Of a stretch of DNA of 64,000 nucleotides, positions 1 to 8,320 are shown one piece after another. Positions within the stretch are counted from its first letter, which is position 1; each line of letters begins with the position of its first letter. The position numbers and the translations under genes were made by a program. The stretch spans positions 1-64,000 of the forward strand of contig JAWHQP010000008.1 of assembly GCA_032586195.1 (NCBI GenBank). Reading direction: 5' to 3'. The stretch comes from JAWHQP01 sp032586195 (GTDB taxonomy: Bacteria; Pseudomonadota; Gammaproteobacteria; Enterobacterales; Pasteurellaceae). Below the pieces are notes generated by a model. The model was not told the origin of the DNA. It did no database searches and saw nothing but the letters and a program-made list of their open reading frames with translations.

Positions 1-13
1 GGGGCTTAACCAT
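1..13 (+). rRNA. 3' end of 23S rRNA (partial)
   Basis: The first bases (GGGGCTTAACCAT) match the conserved 3' end of gammaproteobacterial 23S rRNA, and a 5S gene lies downstream in the usual order. Only the last dozen or so bases are inside the window; the exact end is inferred from the E. coli gene. Confidence 0.6.
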
Positions 14-275
14 ACAACGCTCAAATGTTCTTGGTAGTCGGAAGCAGAAGACAGAGGACGGAAGACAGAAGACAGGTAACAGTTTTAAGACAGCTTGTTT
101 CGGATTTTAAGAAGAAAGAAGAAAAAAGAAGAATATAAAAGACAAGAACATAAAAGACAAAAGAAGAACATAAAAAGTAAAAAGAATAAGAATAAAAATA
201 AAAGAAATCATCAATAGAATTAGTAGGGTAGGGAGTGACGGCTGTGGTCTGAACCCTGACACCTGAACCCTGATA
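14..275 (+). other. 23S-5S spacer, purine-rich
   Basis: Internal transcribed spacer of the rRNA operon. It contains repeated GAAGACAG-like words at about 46-90, then a long tract at about 108-212 made almost only of A and G with scattered T. No tRNA is seen in it. The spacer is long compared with the roughly 90 bases found in E. coli. Confidence 0.6.
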
Positions 276-393
276 TCCTGGCGGCGATAGTGCGGTGGGT
301 CCACCTGACCCCATGCCGAACTCAGAAGTGAAACGCCGTGACGCCGATGGTAGTGTGGGGCATCCCCATGTGAGAGTAGGTCACCGCCAGGGA
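276..393 (+). rRNA. rrf: 5S ribosomal RNA
   Basis: The sequence follows the gammaproteobacterial 5S consensus from CCTGGCGGC to CCGCCAGG. It includes the invariant block CCATGCCGAACTCAGAAGTG and the loop GATGGTAGTGTGGGG. The two ends pair to form helix I, which sets the ends to within a base or two. Length is about 118 nt. It is preceded by the 23S end and followed by a terminator, so this is the distal end of an rrn operon. Confidence 0.95.
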
Positions 394-434
394 ATAATTT
401 TATTTTAAAGATAAAAGTAAACAAAGACTAAACA

Positions 435-470
435 CCTTGACCGCAGAAGCGGTTGAGGTTTTTTGTTTTT
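435..470 (+). terminator. rRNA operon terminator
   Basis: A 10-bp stem (CCTTGACCGC / GCGGTTGAGG, with two G-U type pairs) closes an AGAA loop and is followed by TTTTTTGTTTTT. It lies about 40 bases after 5S, as expected for an intrinsic terminator. Confidence 0.85.
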
Positions 471-529
471 GGGGAAGGCAAGGGAAAACGGAAGAGTTCC
501 AAACAGAAGAAGAGGACAGCTGACCTAAA

Positions 530-600
530 TAAAGCGCGGTGCTGAAAAAAGTGAGTTTGGGACTAACCGAAAAAACTCACTTTTTCAACACCGCACTTTA
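530..600. terminator. Uptake-signal dyad, bidirectional terminator
   Basis: Two long near-identical arms, one with an uptake signal (ACCGCACTTTA, reverse strand) and one with a one-base variant (AAAGCGCGGT), face each other around a short loop. A T-run follows on the plus side. It sits between the rrn operon and the converging pabC end and can serve both. Confidence 0.7.
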
Positions 601-606
601 GTTTTT

Positions 607-1191
607 TTATAGCCCGTTCATCGCGTTAATTAATCGTATTTCGTCAAATTTTGTGATATCTTCAAGCAAAATAGATTGCTCGATAATTTTCCCTTGCTGT
701 AGGAGTTTGGCGCGTTGTGTGCCGTGTAGTAATGGTGTGTCTGGTGTAACCCATTGTTTTCCTTGACGAAAAATGAGGTTGCCTATAGAACAGTCCGTCA
801 CTTTGCCGTTTTTTATAATCATGATTTCGTCACATTCGCCCCGCTGTTCAACCAGCCGGTTCAATAATGAGCGATCGCTATATTTCAGGCTGTAATCGAT
901 ATGATCACAGATTACGGGTTTGAAGCTGCGATAGATTTTGCGTTGATAAGGAAAACATTGTATCCGAATTTGCTCGGCGTTGTAATCCATCCGGCAGCGG
1001 ATAAGGCTGTGTCGCGCCGCCATGGCTGAAAGTGCGGTGTTGTTTTTTAGCGTTTTTAATAGATCAAAAACGCGTACATTTGCTTTTTCATAAAACCTCT
1101 GCAAACTATTTTCATAACGCTGTTGATGCCAGGCGATATCAATAATTTCGTTGTTTTCAATGCAGATGGTTTCAAATAAGGGAAAAATCAT
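607..1191 (-). CDS. pabC: Aminodeoxychorismate lyase-like class IV aminotransferase
   Basis: A 194-aa PLP-dependent fold-type IV protein. In folate synthesis this family converts 4-amino-4-deoxychorismate to p-aminobenzoate and pyruvate. Lys103 in SLKYSDRS is the likely Schiff-base lysine, and the later KVTDCSIGNLIF segment corresponds to the family motif before the phosphate-binding turn. Its ATG overlaps the TGA of the upstream pabB gene by ATGA, so the two are probably translationally coupled. It is shorter than E. coli PabC (269 aa), as seen in other Pasteurellaceae. An uptake signal lies inside the coding region near 1029-1037. The role is family- and context-based. Confidence 0.8.
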   Translation of the reverse strand: MIFPLFETICIENNEIIDIAWHQQRYENSLQRFYEKANVRVFDLLKTLKNNTALSAMAARHSLIRCRMDYNAEQIRIQCFPYQRKIYRSFKPVICDHIDYSLKYSDRSLLNRLVEQRGECDEIMIIKNGKVTDCSIGNLIFRQGKQWVTPDTPLLHGTQRAKLLQQGKIIEQSILLEDITKFDEIRLINAMNGL

Positions 1192-2186
1192 AACGAATTA
1201 TCCTTTATAACGGGCACATAGACTTTTTGCAGCAATTCCTTGTATTCGTCGATTAACTCGCTTTGGCTGGTGATACCGCCGCCGCTGCGGAAATAAAACC
1301 GTTCCGCCTGTTGTTCGATAAAACGAATCGTCACCGCACTATCGAGACTTTCGCCGTCAAAAATGCCGAAAATGCCTGTGTAATAACCGCGAGGTTGTCC
1401 TTCCGCCTGCCGGATAATTTGCACGGTTTTTTCTTTCGGGGCACCGCTGATAGAACCTGCGGGCAATAATTTTGCCAGTATATCGCCAATTCGATGCTGC
1501 CAATGTTCGGTCAATTCACCACTGATTTCAGAGCTGGTTTGCCAGATTGCCCCGTCGCCGGTACTGATTTTTTCCTTATAACGAAAGCGTGTCACCTCAA
1601 TATTTTTTGCCACCATCGCCAAATCATTACGCATCAAATCAACAATGGTATAATGTTCCCGCTGTTCTTTGACGGAGTCCTGTAATATTTGTGCTGCGTT
1701 TGGCAATGTCGCGTCGATCGTGCCTTTCATTGGATAGGTAAAAATGCGGTTATGGCGAATCTGAATAAAGCTTTCGGGTGAAAAGCAAACGAATTGATTG
1801 TCCAACCATAATTTATATTCCGCCGAGCAGCGGAAGAAAAAATCCCGCAGGTTATAATTTGTTTTAATTTCAGTAGGATAAGTCAGATTTAACAAGTAGG
1901 AATTGCCCTGCTGTAATTGTCGTTTTACCAACTGAAAACCTACGCTATAGTCAGCCAAGGACATAGGCTTAGGGATAAATATCAGCGGTTTTGCTGAAAA
2001 GTTGGTTTGTTCAACGTTGCTTCGCCGTTGAATTTGGTAGTAAATGCCGTGTTCGGCAGCCTGATCTAAGGGGCAAATCAACGGTTTTTGCTGTTCAAAA
2101 TCAATTAAAAAGAAAAACGGCTGATTGTTTTGCCCGAACTGGTTGGCTTGCTGAACGAAGGAAATAAAAGCGGATGAAGTAAACAT
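1188..2186 (-). CDS. pabB: Aminodeoxychorismate synthase component I
   Basis: A 332-aa chorismate-utilising enzyme that aminates chorismate to aminodeoxychorismate using ammonia from PabA. The C-terminal catalytic core is clear: DLMRNDLAMVAKNIEV near residue 190, then LPAGSISGAPKEKT and the GYYTGIFG...AVTIRF block. The Ser-Gly-Ala-Pro-Lys motif fits the PabB/TrpE family. It lacks part of the N-terminal tryptophan-binding domain found in E. coli PabB (453 aa). The start codon is the ATG at 2184-2186; the divergent pabA starts 57 bases away, so the pair share a short control region. PabB is preferred over TrpE because of the pabA and pabC neighbours. Confidence 0.85.
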   Translation of the reverse strand: MFTSSAFISFVQQANQFGQNNQPFFFLIDFEQQKPLICPLDQAAEHGIYYQIQRRSNVEQTNFSAKPLIFIPKPMSLADYSVGFQLVKRQLQQGNSYLLNLTYPTEIKTNYNLRDFFFRCSAEYKLWLDNQFVCFSPESFIQIRHNRIFTYPMKGTIDATLPNAAQILQDSVKEQREHYTIVDLMRNDLAMVAKNIEVTRFRYKEKISTGDGAIWQTSSEISGELTEHWQHRIGDILAKLLPAGSISGAPKEKTVQIIRQAEGQPRGYYTGIFGIFDGESLDSAVTIRFIEQQAERFYFRSGGGITSQSELIDEYKELLQKVYVPVIKDNSL

Positions 2187-2242
2187 AACGATGATAAAGA
2201 ATAAATTTAAACAGATTTTAGCTCAAAACAGGGGAAAAATTA

Positions 2243-2827
2243 ATGCCGCGTTTGCTGATTATTAATAACCATGATTCTTTTACCTACAATTTGGTGGATT
2301 TAGCCCGCCGTTTGATACCGGAAAGCCGGATGGATGTGGTGAATGTGGAGCGGTTGGATTTAGACGCAGTGAAAAAATACAGCCATATTTTGCTTTCACC
2401 CGGTCCTGATGTGCCTGCGGCTTATCCGCAGTTGTTTGCCTGTTTACAACGTTATTACCGGCACAAAGCTATTTTGGGCGTATGCCTCGGCCATCAAACA
2501 TTGTGTCAATTTTTTGGCGGAACCCTGTATAATCTTGCCGAGGTGAGGCATGGTGTGGCGGGCAGGCTTAAAGTGCGGTGTGATTCTCGCCTGTTTTTAC
2601 ATCTGCCGCGGGAATTTCAAATCGGGCTTTATCATTCATGGGCGGTTTCGGCAGAAAATTTTCCCGCCGAACTGGAGATTGTCGCCTGTTGTCAGGAGGG
2701 CGTCGTGATGGCAATGCAGCATAAACGTCTGCCTGTTTACGGTGTGCAGTTTCACCCCGAATCCTATATTTCCGAATATGGGGAGCGCATTCTGCTGAAT
2801 TGGTTAACATCGGTGAGGGACGGGTGA
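2243..2827 (+). CDS. pabA: Glutamine amidotransferase, aminodeoxychorismate synthase component II
   Basis: A 194-aa class I glutamine amidotransferase that supplies ammonia to PabB. The nucleophile Cys81 is in LGVCLGHQ, and the His/Glu pair is in VQFHPES near residue 170. The oxyanion segment SPGPDVPA precedes the nucleophile. It is divergent from pabB-pabC, completing the p-aminobenzoate set. TrpG (anthranilate synthase component II) is the close alternative and the same protein can serve both enzymes in some bacteria; context favours PabA. A perfect uptake signal lies inside the gene at about 2571. Confidence 0.8.
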   Translation: MPRLLIINNHDSFTYNLVDLARRLIPESRMDVVNVERLDLDAVKKYSHILLSPGPDVPAAYPQLFACLQRYYRHKAILGVCLGHQTLCQFFGGTLYNLAEVRHGVAGRLKVRCDSRLFLHLPREFQIGLYHSWAVSAENFPAELEIVACCQEGVVMAMQHKRLPVYGVQFHPESYISEYGERILLNWLTSVRDG

Positions 2828-2992
2828 TATCATGGATTTTATTCAATCGGATATACCGTCAAAACCGGCTTAGGCGAATCGGATAACAGATAATATCGGT
2901 AACGAAATCAATTAATTAGAAATGATGCCTAATTCAGAAGAAATCGGCATCAGAGCATGAGTTATTGAACGAGCAACAAAGAAGGAATTAGC

Positions 2993-4372
2993 GTGAAAAT
3001 CATTATTCTTGGTGCGGGGCAGGTCGGCGTGACGCTGGCGGAAAATTTGGTCAGCGAAGATAACGATATTACCATTGTGGATAACGATCCCGCCCGTTTG
3101 GACAGTCTGCAAAATAAACATGATTTGCTGGTGGTGAAAGGTTCGGCCTCATCACCTCGCGTATTGCGCGAGGCGGGGGCGGCGGACGCGGATTTATTGG
3201 TTGCGGTGACTAGTTCCGATGAAATGAATATTGTGGCAAGTCAAATCGCTTATACGCTGTTTAACACACCGACCAAAATTGCTCGTATTCGTAGTGCCGA
3301 GTATATTCGGGAAAAAGATAAGCTGTTTCATAATGATATGATTCCTATTGATCATATTATTTCGCCTGAAAACTTAGTGACCGATGAAATTACCCGTTTG
3401 ATTGAATATCCCGGTGCTTTACAGGTGGCTCATTTTGCTGACTGGCAGATTAGTTTGGTGGTGTTGAAAGCTTATTATGGCGGTCCGTTGGTAGGATATG
3501 CCATTTCGACGATGAGAGAGCACATGCCTTATATCGACTGCCGTATCGTGTCAATTTTGCGACAAGATAAATTTATTCGCCCGCAAGGCTCCACTATTAT
3601 TGAAGCGGGTGATGAGGTGACCTTTATTTGTGCCACTCATCATATTAAAGCGGTCATGTCGGAATTACAGCGGCTAGAAAGACCTTATAAGCGCATTATG
3701 ATTCAAGGCGGCGGCAATATCGGTACGGGCGTGGCACAACAGCTGGAAGGTACCTGCACGGTAAAACTGATTGAACGTAATGCCGAGCGGGCCACCGCCT
3801 TGGCGGAAAAGTTGTCCAAAACTTTGGTGTTTCACGGTGACGCTTCGGATCAATTCCTGTTATTTGAAGAACATATTGAGAATATTGATATGTTCATTGC
3901 TCTTACCAGTGATGACGAGGCAAATATTATGGCGGCCTTACTGGCTAAGCGCTTGGGAGCGAAAAACGCCATGGTGCTGATTCAGCGTATGGCCTACATT
4001 GATTTGATTCACGGCGGTACCATTGATATCGCCATCTCTCCGCAGCAAGCGACCATTTCCGCTCTGCTTACTCATGTCCGTCGGGGTGATATTGTGAATG
4101 TGGTGTCATTACGCCACGGTCAGGCCGAGGCTTTGGAAGTAATCGTACATGGCGAAGCGAGCAGTTCGGCTGTTATCGGGCGTAAAATCGGTGAATTAAA
4201 ATTACCGCAAGGAGTGATGATCGGCGCCATATTACGCGGTGAAAACGAAGTGATTATTGCGCGTAAGCACGTGGTGATTGAACCGGAGGATCATGTGATT
4301 GTGTATATCAGCGATAAAAAATATGTCAGTGATGTGGAAAAAATGTTCCAACCTAGTGCATTTTTTATCTAA
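2993..4372 (+). CDS. trkA: Trk potassium uptake system protein TrkA
   Basis: A 459-aa peripheral membrane protein that binds NAD(H) and gates the TrkH/TrkG potassium channel. Two tandem RCK modules are visible: a first Rossmann motif GAGQVGVTLAENL at the N-terminus and a second GGGNIGTGVAQQL near residue 240, each followed by a TrkA-C region. Translation starts at GTG (2993) after a GAAGGAATT ribosome site. No trkH is in the window. mscL follows 92 bases downstream, so two osmotic-response genes are side by side, as in H. influenzae. Confidence 0.95.
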   Translation: MKIIILGAGQVGVTLAENLVSEDNDITIVDNDPARLDSLQNKHDLLVVKGSASSPRVLREAGAADADLLVAVTSSDEMNIVASQIAYTLFNTPTKIARIRSAEYIREKDKLFHNDMIPIDHIISPENLVTDEITRLIEYPGALQVAHFADWQISLVVLKAYYGGPLVGYAISTMREHMPYIDCRIVSILRQDKFIRPQGSTIIEAGDEVTFICATHHIKAVMSELQRLERPYKRIMIQGGGNIGTGVAQQLEGTCTVKLIERNAERATALAEKLSKTLVFHGDASDQFLLFEEHIENIDMFIALTSDDEANIMAALLAKRLGAKNAMVLIQRMAYIDLIHGGTIDIAISPQQATISALLTHVRRGDIVNVVSLRHGQAEALEVIVHGEASSSAVIGRKIGELKLPQGVMIGAILRGENEVIIARKHVVIEPEDHVIVYISDKKYVSDVEKMFQPSAFFI

Positions 4373-4377
4373 ATTGC

Positions 4378-4405
4378 TATACAAAAAGATGAAACTGATT
4401 ATAAT
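4378..4405 (+). promoter_or_regulatory. Possible mscL promoter
   Basis: A perfect TATAAT hexamer (4400-4405) lies in the trkA-mscL gap, with a weak TATACA 16 bases upstream as the candidate -35. No terminator separates the two genes, so mscL may also be read from trkA. Confidence 0.4.
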
Positions 4406-4464
4406 GTGCACTCTTTATTACTATAAAAAGATCAAACTAACTTTAAAAAAACTAGGAGCTTTAT

Positions 4465-4854
4465 ATGAGTTTTATGAAAGAATTTCGTGAATTTGCCATG
4501 CGCGGTAATGTGGTTGATATGGCTGTCGGTGTGATCATCGGCGGTGCATTCGGCAAAATCGTAAGTTCACTTGTCGCTGATGTTTTCATGCCTGTTTTGG
4601 GTATCTTAACCGGCGGGGTAGATTTCAAAGATTTGAAATTGGTATTGTCCGAAGCGGCGGGCGATACACCCGCGGTCACTTTAAACTACGGCGTATTTAT
4701 CCAGAATATCTTTGATTTCATCATCATCGCCTTTGCGATCTTCATGATGGTGAAAGGTATTAACAAATTGAAGAAACCGGTTGAAGAAGCGCCGGCCGAG
4801 CCAACGAACGAAGAAAAACTACTTACTGAAATTCGTGATTTATTAAAAAAATAA
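4465..4854 (+). CDS. mscL: Large-conductance mechanosensitive channel MscL
   Basis: A 129-aa inner-membrane channel that opens under membrane tension and releases solutes during hypo-osmotic shock. The amphipathic N-terminal helix (MSFMKEFREFAMRG) leads into TM1 with the family pattern NVVDMAVGVIIGGAFG and VSSLVADVFMPVLG. A periplasmic loop follows (about residues 46-75), then TM2 (IFDFIIIAFAIFMM). The C-terminal helix ends in LLTEIRDLLKK, typical of MscL. The start has an AGGAG site six bases upstream. A terminator follows. Confidence 0.97.
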   Translation: MSFMKEFREFAMRGNVVDMAVGVIIGGAFGKIVSSLVADVFMPVLGILTGGVDFKDLKLVLSEAAGDTPAVTLNYGVFIQNIFDFIIIAFAIFMMVKGINKLKKPVEEAPAEPTNEEKLLTEIRDLLKK

Positions 4855-4871
4855 TCACTTGATTTGATTGG

Positions 4872-4912
4872 AAAAACTTCCTATCCTTTGCGCTGGGAAG
4901 TTTTTTCTTTTT
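4872..4912 (+). terminator. Intrinsic terminator after mscL
   Basis: Arms AAAAACTTCC and GGGAAGTTTTT surround a 13-base loop, and the descending arm runs into TTTTTTCTTTTT. Confidence 0.8.
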
Positions 4913-4946
4913 GGCCCCATCTCATTTTCCAGACAAGGATATCAAT

Positions 4947-5369
4947 ATGACAGATCTAAACCAATTACAAGCCGAAACCCGCGAAATTATCACCGATTTA
5001 TTAAACGATGGCAGCGATCCCGAGGCACTTTACATTGTTGAACATCATGTGGCGCATTATGATTTCGATAAACTGGAAAAAATCGCAGTGGATGCGTTTA
5101 AAGCCGGCTATGAAGTGTCTGAAGCGGAAGAATTCGAAGACAATGACGGTAAGTTGGTGTTCTGTTTCGATATTATCAGCGAAGTGGCGTTAAAGCCTGA
5201 AATTATTGACGCTCAACAGCAACAAATTTTACCGATACTGGAAAAACACGGCGGCATTTATGACGGCTGGGGCACCTATTTTGAAGACCCGAACGCCGAC
5301 GAAGACGAATACGGCGATGACGGAGAGTTTTTTGAAGATGATTTTGAAGACGAACCGAGAATTCACTAA
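4947..5369 (+). CDS. rraB: Ribonuclease E inhibitor RraB
   Basis: A 140-aa acidic protein of the RraB (YjgD) family, which binds RNase E and modulates degradosome activity. Family features are the N-terminal block ETREIITDLLNDGSDPEALY, the HHVAHYDFDKLEKIAVDAF segment and the GGIYDGWGTYFEDP motif. The Asp/Glu-rich C-terminus is usual for the family. The ATG at 4947 with an AAGGA site upstream is preferred to a TTG at 4911 inside the mscL terminator. Confidence 0.9.
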   Translation: MTDLNQLQAETREIITDLLNDGSDPEALYIVEHHVAHYDFDKLEKIAVDAFKAGYEVSEAEEFEDNDGKLVFCFDIISEVALKPEIIDAQQQQILPILEKHGGIYDGWGTYFEDPNADEDEYGDDGEFFEDDFEDEPRIH

Positions 5370-5416
5370 ACGCTATCAACCTGTTTCCGCGGCACGTTTC
5401 ACCTTGGCAGACACCA

Positions 5417-5425
5417 AAGTGCGGT
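5417..5425 (+). repeat. DNA uptake signal sequence
   Basis: Perfect core AAGTGCGGT followed by the GCTGATTTTTGGAG tail. It sits in the leader of the SIMPL-domain gene just before its ribosome site. Confidence 0.9.
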
Positions 5426-5444
5426 GCTGATTTTTGGAGTTTTT

Positions 5445-6134
5445 ATGAAATTGAAAATAATATTGTTTGCCCTGTGTGCCGCTGTTTTTGCCTCACCTCT
5501 ATCGGCGCAGGAAATAACGCAAAATGTAGTGAGTTTCACCACTGAGGCGAAAAAAGAGATTGAGCCGGATGTGCTGCAGGTGTCGCTTTTTTATCAGGCG
5601 GAAGGAAATAATTTAGCCGCGTTGAATAAGAACGTGACCGACAGATTGAATCAGGCGGTTCAGCTTGCCAAACGACAGGCGGTAACGGTAAAGGATAATT
5701 CTCGCAGCGTGAATGTGCGTTATAAAGACGGTAAGCAAACGGGCTGGATTGATCGCGGCGAAATTGTGCTGGAAAGCCGGAATTTTGAATTGTTGTCACA
5801 GTTGGTCGGCCAGTTGGACGGTGTATTGGCGATTGAAAACATCACCACCTCGATATCATCGGAAAAAATGGCCACGTTAGAGGAAGAATTAACGCAAACC
5901 GCGTTAGAGCAATTCAAGCGGAAAGCGGACTTGATTAAGAAAAACCTGAACATGAAGGATTATCGGATTTTAACCTTGGAATTACAGGATGTCAGCCGGG
6001 AATTACCCGCTCATTACGTACGCAGTTATCAATATGCGGCAACAGAATCCGCTGCTAACGAAGCGTTGGCGGAAACGGGAAAAGAAACGGTCAGAGCGGT
6101 AATTAATGCACGAATTGCATTACTAAATGAATAA
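5445..6134 (+). CDS. SIMPL-domain (DUF541) periplasmic protein
   Basis: A 229-aa secreted protein with a clear signal peptide (MKLKIILFALCAAVFASPLSA, cleavage after SA). The rest matches the SIMPL/DUF541 fold found in proteins linked to oxidative stress defence in other bacteria. Recognisable parts are the opening SFTTEAKKEIEPDVLQV, the LNKNVTDRLNQAV helix and the closing ETVRAVINARIALL segment. The start is the ATG at 5445, preceded by TTTTTGGAG; a start 21 bases upstream would spoil the signal peptide. Its biochemical function is not established. Confidence 0.8.
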   Translation: MKLKIILFALCAAVFASPLSAQEITQNVVSFTTEAKKEIEPDVLQVSLFYQAEGNNLAALNKNVTDRLNQAVQLAKRQAVTVKDNSRSVNVRYKDGKQTGWIDRGEIVLESRNFELLSQLVGQLDGVLAIENITTSISSEKMATLEEELTQTALEQFKRKADLIKKNLNMKDYRILTLELQDVSRELPAHYVRSYQYAATESAANEALAETGKETVRAVINARIALLNE

Positions 6135-6185
6135 ATTAAGATACAATACTCCGATTCATTCACTATCGAAATTAAAGGAAACAAC

Positions 6186-6776
6186 ATGAAAGTAGCAAAG
6201 AATATCGTGGTCAGCATTGCATATCAGGTGCGTACAGAAGACGGCGTGCTGGTCGATGAAGCGCCGGCAAATCAGCCGTTGGAATATTTACAGGGACATC
6301 ATAATTTAGTTATCGGCTTGGAAAACGCGTTAGAAGGAAAAGCGGTTGGTGATAAGTTTGAAGTACGGGTGAAACCGGAAGAAGGTTACGGCGAATACAA
6401 TGAGAATATGGTGCAGCGTGTAGCCAAGGATGTATTTGTGGGCGTTGATGAGTTGGCCGTCGGCATGCGTTTTATCGCTGATACCGATTTAGGCCCTTTG
6501 CCGGTGGTGATTACCGAAGTGTCCGATGACGAAGTGGTGGTTGACGGCAACCATATGTTAGCCGGTCAGGAATTGCTGTTTAATGTGGAAGTTGTCGGTC
6601 TGCGTGAAGCGACGGCGGAGGAAATTGCGCATGGTCATATTCATTCCGATGATCATGGTCACGGCTGTTGTGGCGGGCATGATCATGAAGAAGGTCATGG
6701 TTGCGGTTGCGGTGGTCATCACCATCATCACGGGCACGATCATCATGAACACGGCGGCTGTGGCTGCAAGCACTGA
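6186..6776 (+). CDS. slyD: FKBP-type peptidyl-prolyl isomerase SlyD
   Basis: A 196-aa cytoplasmic prolyl isomerase, chaperone and nickel-binding protein. The FKBP half-domain begins KVAKNIVVSIAYQVRTEDG and continues with PLEYLQGHHNLVIGLENAL; the inserted chaperone flap follows at about residues 70-125. From about residue 150 to the end the protein is a His/Cys/Gly-rich metal-binding tail with HHHHHGHDHHEH and several Cys-Gly-Cys units. In E. coli this tail passes nickel to hydrogenase maturation. A strong AAAGGAAAC site precedes the ATG. Confidence 0.95.
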   Translation: MKVAKNIVVSIAYQVRTEDGVLVDEAPANQPLEYLQGHHNLVIGLENALEGKAVGDKFEVRVKPEEGYGEYNENMVQRVAKDVFVGVDELAVGMRFIADTDLGPLPVVITEVSDDEVVVDGNHMLAGQELLFNVEVVGLREATAEEIAHGHIHSDDHGHGCCGGHDHEEGHGCGCGGHHHHHGHDHHEHGGCGCKH

Positions 6777-6810
6777 TTTTTGTAATCTTTACATAAACTT
6801 GACAGAATTT

Positions 6811-6848
6811 CACCGCACTTAAGGCTATAATAAGTGCGGTGTTTTTTT
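6811..6848 (+). terminator. Uptake-signal hairpin terminator after slyD
   Basis: Inverted uptake signals CACCGCACTT and AAGTGCGGTG form a 10-bp perfect stem with an 11-base loop, followed by TTTTTTT. Confidence 0.85.
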
Positions 6849-6953
6849 GGCGAGTTTTTTTCATTTTTTTATTCTCGCCTTTCATTTATATATTTTGTAC
6901 AATGTCGGCGTTTTTTTAACCGATCAGAAATAATTTTTTTGAGATAAGTTTTT

Positions 6954-8288
6954 ATGTCTTTTTCAGCACCGAATATTGGTTTTGTCAGTCTGGGATGTCC
7001 CAAAAATTTAGTCGATTCGGAACGAATCTTGACCGAATTGCGCAGTGATGGCTATAACATCATTCCTACCTACGAAAATGCGGATTTGGTTATCGTCAAT
7101 ACCTGTGGATTTATTGACAGCGCGGTACAGGAATCCTTAGAGGCAATCGGCGAGGCGTTAGCGGAAAACGGCAAGGTTATTGTGACGGGCTGCCTCGGCG
7201 CAAAAGAAAATCAGATTCGTGAAGTACACCCCAAGGTGCTTGAAATCACAGGCCCTCACAGCTATGAAGCCGTTATGCGGCATGTGCATAAATATGTGCC
7301 GAAACCCGCTTATAATCCTTATACCAGTCTGGTACCGGCACAGGGTGTGAAACTGACGCCGAAACATTACGCCTATTTGAAAATCTCCGAAGGCTGCGAT
7401 CATAAATGTACTTTCTGTATTATCCCTTCATTGCGCGGCGAATTGGACAGCCGGCCGATAACGCAAGTGCTGGATGAGGCAAAACGTCTGGTGGATTCGG
7501 GGGTAAAGGAAATCTTGGTGGTATCGCAGGATACCTCGGCGTACGCCCTCGATCAGAGTAAAGAAAACCAAAATAGAACCGTGTTTTGGAACGGCATGCC
7601 GATTAAAAATAACCTCATGACCCTTTGCCGGCAGCTCGGTACTCTGGGCATTTGGATACGGTTGCATTATGTTTATCCCTATCCGCATGTGGATGATTTA
7701 ATTCCGTTAATGGCGGAGGGCAAAATTCTGCCTTATCTGGATATTCCGTTACAGCACGCCAGCCCGAAAATTCTGAAAGCAATGAAACGCCCGGGCTCCG
7801 TTGAACGCGTGTTGGAACGCATTAAAAAATGGCGTGAAATCTGTCCCGAGCTGACCTTGCGTTCTACTTTTATTGTCGGTTTCCCGGGTGAGACGGAACA
7901 GGATTTCCAATTATTATTAGATTTCTTAACCGAAGCTCAGCTTGATCGGGTCGGCTGCTTTAAATTCAGCCCGGTGGAAGGGGCGACGGCAACGGATATG
8001 GCGGAACAGGTGCCAGAAGAGGTGAAAGAAGAACGCTTCCGGCGCTTTATGCAGCTACAGCAGCAGATTTCCGCCCGGCGTTTAAAACAGAAAATAGGTA
8101 AAACATTGCCGGTGATTATTGATGAGATTGACGAAGAAGGTATTGTTGCCCGTTCTATGGCGGATGCTCCGGAGATTGACGGTTTGGTCTATGTCGATAA
8201 TTTAACCAACCGGATTGTAAATATCGGCGACATTATTTCCGTCACCGTTACCAATGCCGATGATTATGATTTATGGGCAACCTGTTAG
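6954..8288 (+). CDS. rimO: Ribosomal protein S12 methylthiotransferase RimO
   Basis: A 444-aa radical-SAM enzyme that methylthiolates an aspartate of ribosomal protein S12. The N-terminal UPF0004 domain starts SLGCPKNLVDSE and carries the auxiliary-cluster cysteines (also NTCGF and TGCLGA). The radical-SAM triad is in CDHKCTFC near residue 150. A C-terminal TRAM domain ends the protein. LGCPKN..D distinguishes RimO from MiaB. It lies 32 bases upstream of the N-glycosyltransferase gene, a pairing known from Actinobacillus pleuropneumoniae. Confidence 0.95.
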   Translation: MSFSAPNIGFVSLGCPKNLVDSERILTELRSDGYNIIPTYENADLVIVNTCGFIDSAVQESLEAIGEALAENGKVIVTGCLGAKENQIREVHPKVLEITGPHSYEAVMRHVHKYVPKPAYNPYTSLVPAQGVKLTPKHYAYLKISEGCDHKCTFCIIPSLRGELDSRPITQVLDEAKRLVDSGVKEILVVSQDTSAYALDQSKENQNRTVFWNGMPIKNNLMTLCRQLGTLGIWIRLHYVYPYPHVDDLIPLMAEGKILPYLDIPLQHASPKILKAMKRPGSVERVLERIKKWREICPELTLRSTFIVGFPGETEQDFQLLLDFLTEAQLDRVGCFKFSPVEGATATDMAEQVPEEVKEERFRRFMQLQQQISARRLKQKIGKTLPVIIDEIDEEGIVARSMADAPEIDGLVYVDNLTNRIVNIGDIISVTVTNADDYDLWATC

Positions 8289-8320
8289 CTTAACTCCAGT
8301 TTAATTTATAAGGTAAAATT

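Noticed and set aside
6558..6773. Met/Thr-rich minus-strand frame opposite the slyD tail
   Set aside because: It is the reverse of the His-codon repeats that encode the metal-binding tail of SlyD.
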